From Chitinophaga sp. 180180018-3 (GTDB lineage Bacteria > Bacteroidota > Bacteroidia > Chitinophagales > Chitinophagaceae): a stretch of DNA of 64,000 nucleotides. Of this stretch, positions 62,071 through 64,000 are shown piece after piece. Within the stretch, counting starts at the first letter, position 1; the number at the start of each line of letters is the position of its first letter. The translations under genes were made by a program, and so were the position numbers. The notes beneath the pieces are model-generated. The model was not told where the DNA came from. It was given only the letters and a program-made list of their open reading frames with translations, and did no database searches. Location of the stretch: NCBI RefSeq assembly GCF_037893185.1, contig NZ_CP140772.1:7866001-7930000 (forward strand). The letters are read 5' to 3'.

Positions 62071-62784
62071 ATGAAAAAGATTATTCATCGTGCAGATACA
62101 AGAGGTTTTGCAAACCACGGTTGGTTAAAAAGCCATCATACATTTAGTTTCGCGAATTACTATAATCCTGACCGGATACATTTTGGAGCGCTGAGAGTGC
62201 TTAACGACGATGCTGTTAAAGGTGGAATGGGGTTCGGAGCACATCCGCACGACAATATGGAGATAGTATCAATAGTTTTGAACGGAGAGCTCGCACATGC
62301 GGATAATACCGGTAATCAGAAAGTGATCCGCAAAAATGATGTGCAGATCATGAGTGCAGGAACTGGTGTGGTACACTCAGAGTTCAATGCTTCCAAAACG
62401 GAAGATGTTAACTTTCTGCAGATATGGGTTATTCCGAACGAAAGAAGTGTAAAACCCCGGTACGATCAGCGGACATTTGATCCCGCCGATCGTGAGAATA
62501 GCCTGCAGGTAGTGATTTCTCCGGAAAGAACCGGCAACGGGCTGTGGCTGCATCAGGATACCTGGTTTACATTGGGAAAATATGATGCAGGCAAAACGCT
62601 GGATATTGTTTCCAAAGGGCCAGGAACAGGAACTTATCTGTTTCTGTTAAGCGGTTCTCTGAAAGTAGACGGAGAGATATTAGAAACGCGGGATGCTATC
62701 GGATTATCAGACTACAATAGTGTTAGTATAGAAATAATTAAACCGGCAGAGTTTTTGTTGATAGATGTTCCAATGTTGAACTAG
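62071..62784 (+). CDS. Pirin family protein (YhhW-like, short form)
   Basis: A 237-residue bicupin pirin of the YhhW group, which includes quercetinases. Iron ligands are seen in GAHPHDNMEIVSIVLNGELAHAD and GTGVVHSEFNAS (about 56-58, 100-105). The C-terminal cupin is degenerate. It differs from the other pirin (290 residues) and is not a recent duplicate. It has a good Shine-Dalgarno. It is a single-gene unit, flanked by the 49-bp palindrome and a strong terminator. Confidence 0.92.
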   Translation: MKKIIHRADTRGFANHGWLKSHHTFSFANYYNPDRIHFGALRVLNDDAVKGGMGFGAHPHDNMEIVSIVLNGELAHADNTGNQKVIRKNDVQIMSAGTGVVHSEFNASKTEDVNFLQIWVIPNERSVKPRYDQRTFDPADRENSLQVVISPERTGNGLWLHQDTWFTLGKYDAGKTLDIVSKGPGTGTYLFLLSGSLKVDGEILETRDAIGLSDYNSVSIEIIKPAEFLLIDVPMLN

Positions 62785-62824
62785 ATCATACACTTTACTA
62801 TATACTAACCCGTTAATATCACGT

Positions 62825-62852
62825 AAAGATCAGCTGAAAGGCTGATCTTTTT
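62825..62852 (+). terminator. Intrinsic terminator after the second pirin gene
   Basis: AAAGATCAGC, loop TGAAAG, GCTGATCTTT then TTTTT: a 10-bp perfect stem with a T-run. Confidence 0.9.
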
Positions 62853-62906
62853 TTCTATTTTTACCAGCGCCCATATTCCTGGAATTTAAAATAACCCATT
62901 AGAGAT

Positions 62907-63626
62907 ATGTTATTAGCCACAGACCTGGACGGTACTTTTTTAGGAGGTACAACGGTAGACAAACAACAGCTATATACGCTGTTACATGCCAACAAAGATA
63001 TTCAACTGGTGTTTGTAACCGGAAGAGGCATACGCAGTGTATTACAGTTACTGGAAGACGAAACATTGCCCAGACCCGAATATATTATCTGTGATGTAGG
63101 AGCAACAGTAACACACCTGCCTTCGTTGACGGCAGTAGAGCCCATACAATCAGATATAGCATCGCGGTGGCCCGGAGAACATGTGAGAGAAACGTTGAAA
63201 ACAGTGAGAGGACTGCTTCACCAGGAGGCACAGCAGCAATACCGTTGCTCATATTACTACGATGAACAGACGGATATAGAAAGTGCAAGAGAAGTAGCGG
63301 CGTCACTGCAATGTGATCTCGTTTTATCTGCAGGGAAATACCTGGATATATTGCCTGCCGGAGTCAACAAAGGATTTACATTGCAGCAATTGTTGAAGAT
63401 ATTGGCGTTGCCTCATCAGCGAATTCTTGTGGCAGGCGATTCAATGAATGATTACTCGATGTATGAAACAGGGTTCAAAGGCGTGGTAGTAGCGAATTCG
63501 GAACCTGAACTACTAGCGCGCACAGCCGGGATGCCTCATGTACTACGGTCTTCACGGGAAGGGGCCGGTGGTATTCTCGAAGCCATGGCGCATTTCGGAG
63601 AGTTTGGAATTTATCTGCAAAAATAG
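62907..63626 (+). CDS. HAD-IIB hydrolase (sucrose-phosphate phosphatase-like)
   Basis: A 239-residue Cof-type HAD phosphatase. Motif I is intact (TDLDGTFLGG, nucleophile Asp6), motif II lies in FVTGRG, Lys in GVNKGFTLQQLL, and motif IV in VAGDSMNDYSMYETG. Its S6PP-like cap puts it with sucrose-, mannosyl- and glucosyl-phosphoglycerate phosphatases. Unlike the HAD domain fused to the GpgS-like protein at 45605-47119, its nucleophile is present, so it could supply that missing step; this is speculative since the genes are 16 kb apart. Confidence 0.9.
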   Translation: MLLATDLDGTFLGGTTVDKQQLYTLLHANKDIQLVFVTGRGIRSVLQLLEDETLPRPEYIICDVGATVTHLPSLTAVEPIQSDIASRWPGEHVRETLKTVRGLLHQEAQQQYRCSYYYDEQTDIESAREVAASLQCDLVLSAGKYLDILPAGVNKGFTLQQLLKILALPHQRILVAGDSMNDYSMYETGFKGVVVANSEPELLARTAGMPHVLRSSREGAGGILEAMAHFGEFGIYLQK

Positions 63627-63718
63627 GGTTGAAAGTGGCGGTGAAAAATAAAAAGGTCGTAACTTAGATCAGGTCTTTTAGCGGAAAATTTAATGGATAT
63701 TGACGATAGCATTTGGAA

Positions 63719-64000
63719 ATGATGGATAGCCTATTCTCATCATTTAAACTGAAAAATCAGTACACCATGGAAATGACAACTCCCACCGAAGAACTGCACC
63801 AGCAGCTTAATTCCTGGAAAGAAGAAGTGAATGAAGTAAGAACTGAAGTAAAGATGATGCGGGAAAGATTGGAACAAATCGTGCTCAGTAATGCTTCCAG
63901 GGATGTGATGACACAAGTGGAACATTTTGAAAACCGTTTACTACGCCAACGAGAGGTTGCCGACGAAATGCACCATGATATTAAACAGTGTGCGAAGAAA
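63719..64000 (+). CDS. Coiled-coil protein, truncated by the window edge
   Basis: An open frame from ATG 63719 to the last base; the 3' end is outside the window. The visible ~94 residues are highly charged and heptad-like (EELHQQLNSWKEEVNEVRTEVKMMRERLEQI; HFENRLLRQREVADEMHHDIKQC), predicting a long coiled coil. No signal peptide or domain is recognised. Alternative starts are the ATGs at 63722 and 63767; a TAGCATTTG at 63708-63716 could be an imperfect -7 box favouring 63767. Confidence 0.7.
   Translation, partial: MMDSLFSSFKLKNQYTMEMTTPTEELHQQLNSWKEEVNEVRTEVKMMRERLEQIVLSNASRDVMTQVEHFENRLLRQREVADEMHHDIKQCAKK

Overview
The window reads as chromosomal DNA of a Bacteroidota bacterium, most likely family Chitinophagaceae (Chitinophaga or a close relative). 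The grounds are: -7 promoter boxes of the form TAnnTTTG, few Shine-Dalgarno sequences, an Oar-like TonB-dependent receptor, DUF5686 and DUF3078 envelope proteins, a Bat-type MoxR/DUF58/VWA cluster, a eukaryote-like IleRS, a split transketolase, and a degenerate-zinc-finger DksA next to ileS. I see no insertion sequence, prophage, CRISPR array, tRNA or rRNA. This is a gene-dense core-genome stretch, cut by the window edge inside the first gene (MoxR) and the last gene (a coiled-coil protein).

Layout. 1-3.9 kb: MoxR-DUF58-BatD-like-BatA cluster. 3.9-9.6 kb: rsgA, two previously hidden micro-lipoprotein genes, a gamma-carbonic anhydrase, a class III aminotransferase and a DUF5686 outer-membrane protein. 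9.7-13.1 kb: a membrane protein plus winged-helix regulator, then creD, a diacylglycerol kinase and DUF1361; both promoters of this block carry the same palindrome. 13.2-22.8 kb: a large TolB-like/beta-barrel protein, an MBL hydrolase, a flippase, arfB, dtd, a MazG-like protein, a YihY protein and glyS. 22.9-31.3 kb: a ferredoxin reductase-like protein, mfd, a SIMPL protein and the TonB receptor. 31.6-39 kb: a lipoprotein, a TPR-AAA+ ATPase with a TPR membrane partner, gyrB and an AsmA-like protein. 39-47.1 kb: a cysteine-rich AraC regulator, a candidate structured RNA, a PepSY-like protein, ileS, a DksA-like protein with a histone-H1-like tail, and a GpgS-like glycosyltransferase fused to a HAD domain. 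47.3-57.3 kb: an MsbA-like ABC transporter, rbfA, a LolC-like permease, half a transketolase, a WecA-like transferase, frr, an EamA exporter, PPK2, mscL and a DUF3078 protein. 57.4-64 kb: scpA coupled to an AraC regulator, then a stress-type run (pirin, YceI, nitroreductase, OsmC, pirin), a HAD phosphatase and the truncated last gene.

The most interesting signals lie mostly between genes or at domain level. (1) An unannotated promoter, 22-nt imperfect helix and terminator unit at 40.10-40.30 kb looks like a structured small RNA. (2) Very long perfect palindromes (up to 51-bp arms) sit between genes; three share a GCGAAGACCTTAGC-like core although the loci differ, while the two arms at each locus stay identical. 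(3) A repeated ACTTTG-N5-CAAAGTACTTTT operator probably links the winged-helix regulator to creD. (4) The GpgS-HAD fusion has Asn in place of the HAD nucleophile. (5) A tandem pair of 48-49-residue lipoproteins share a motif.
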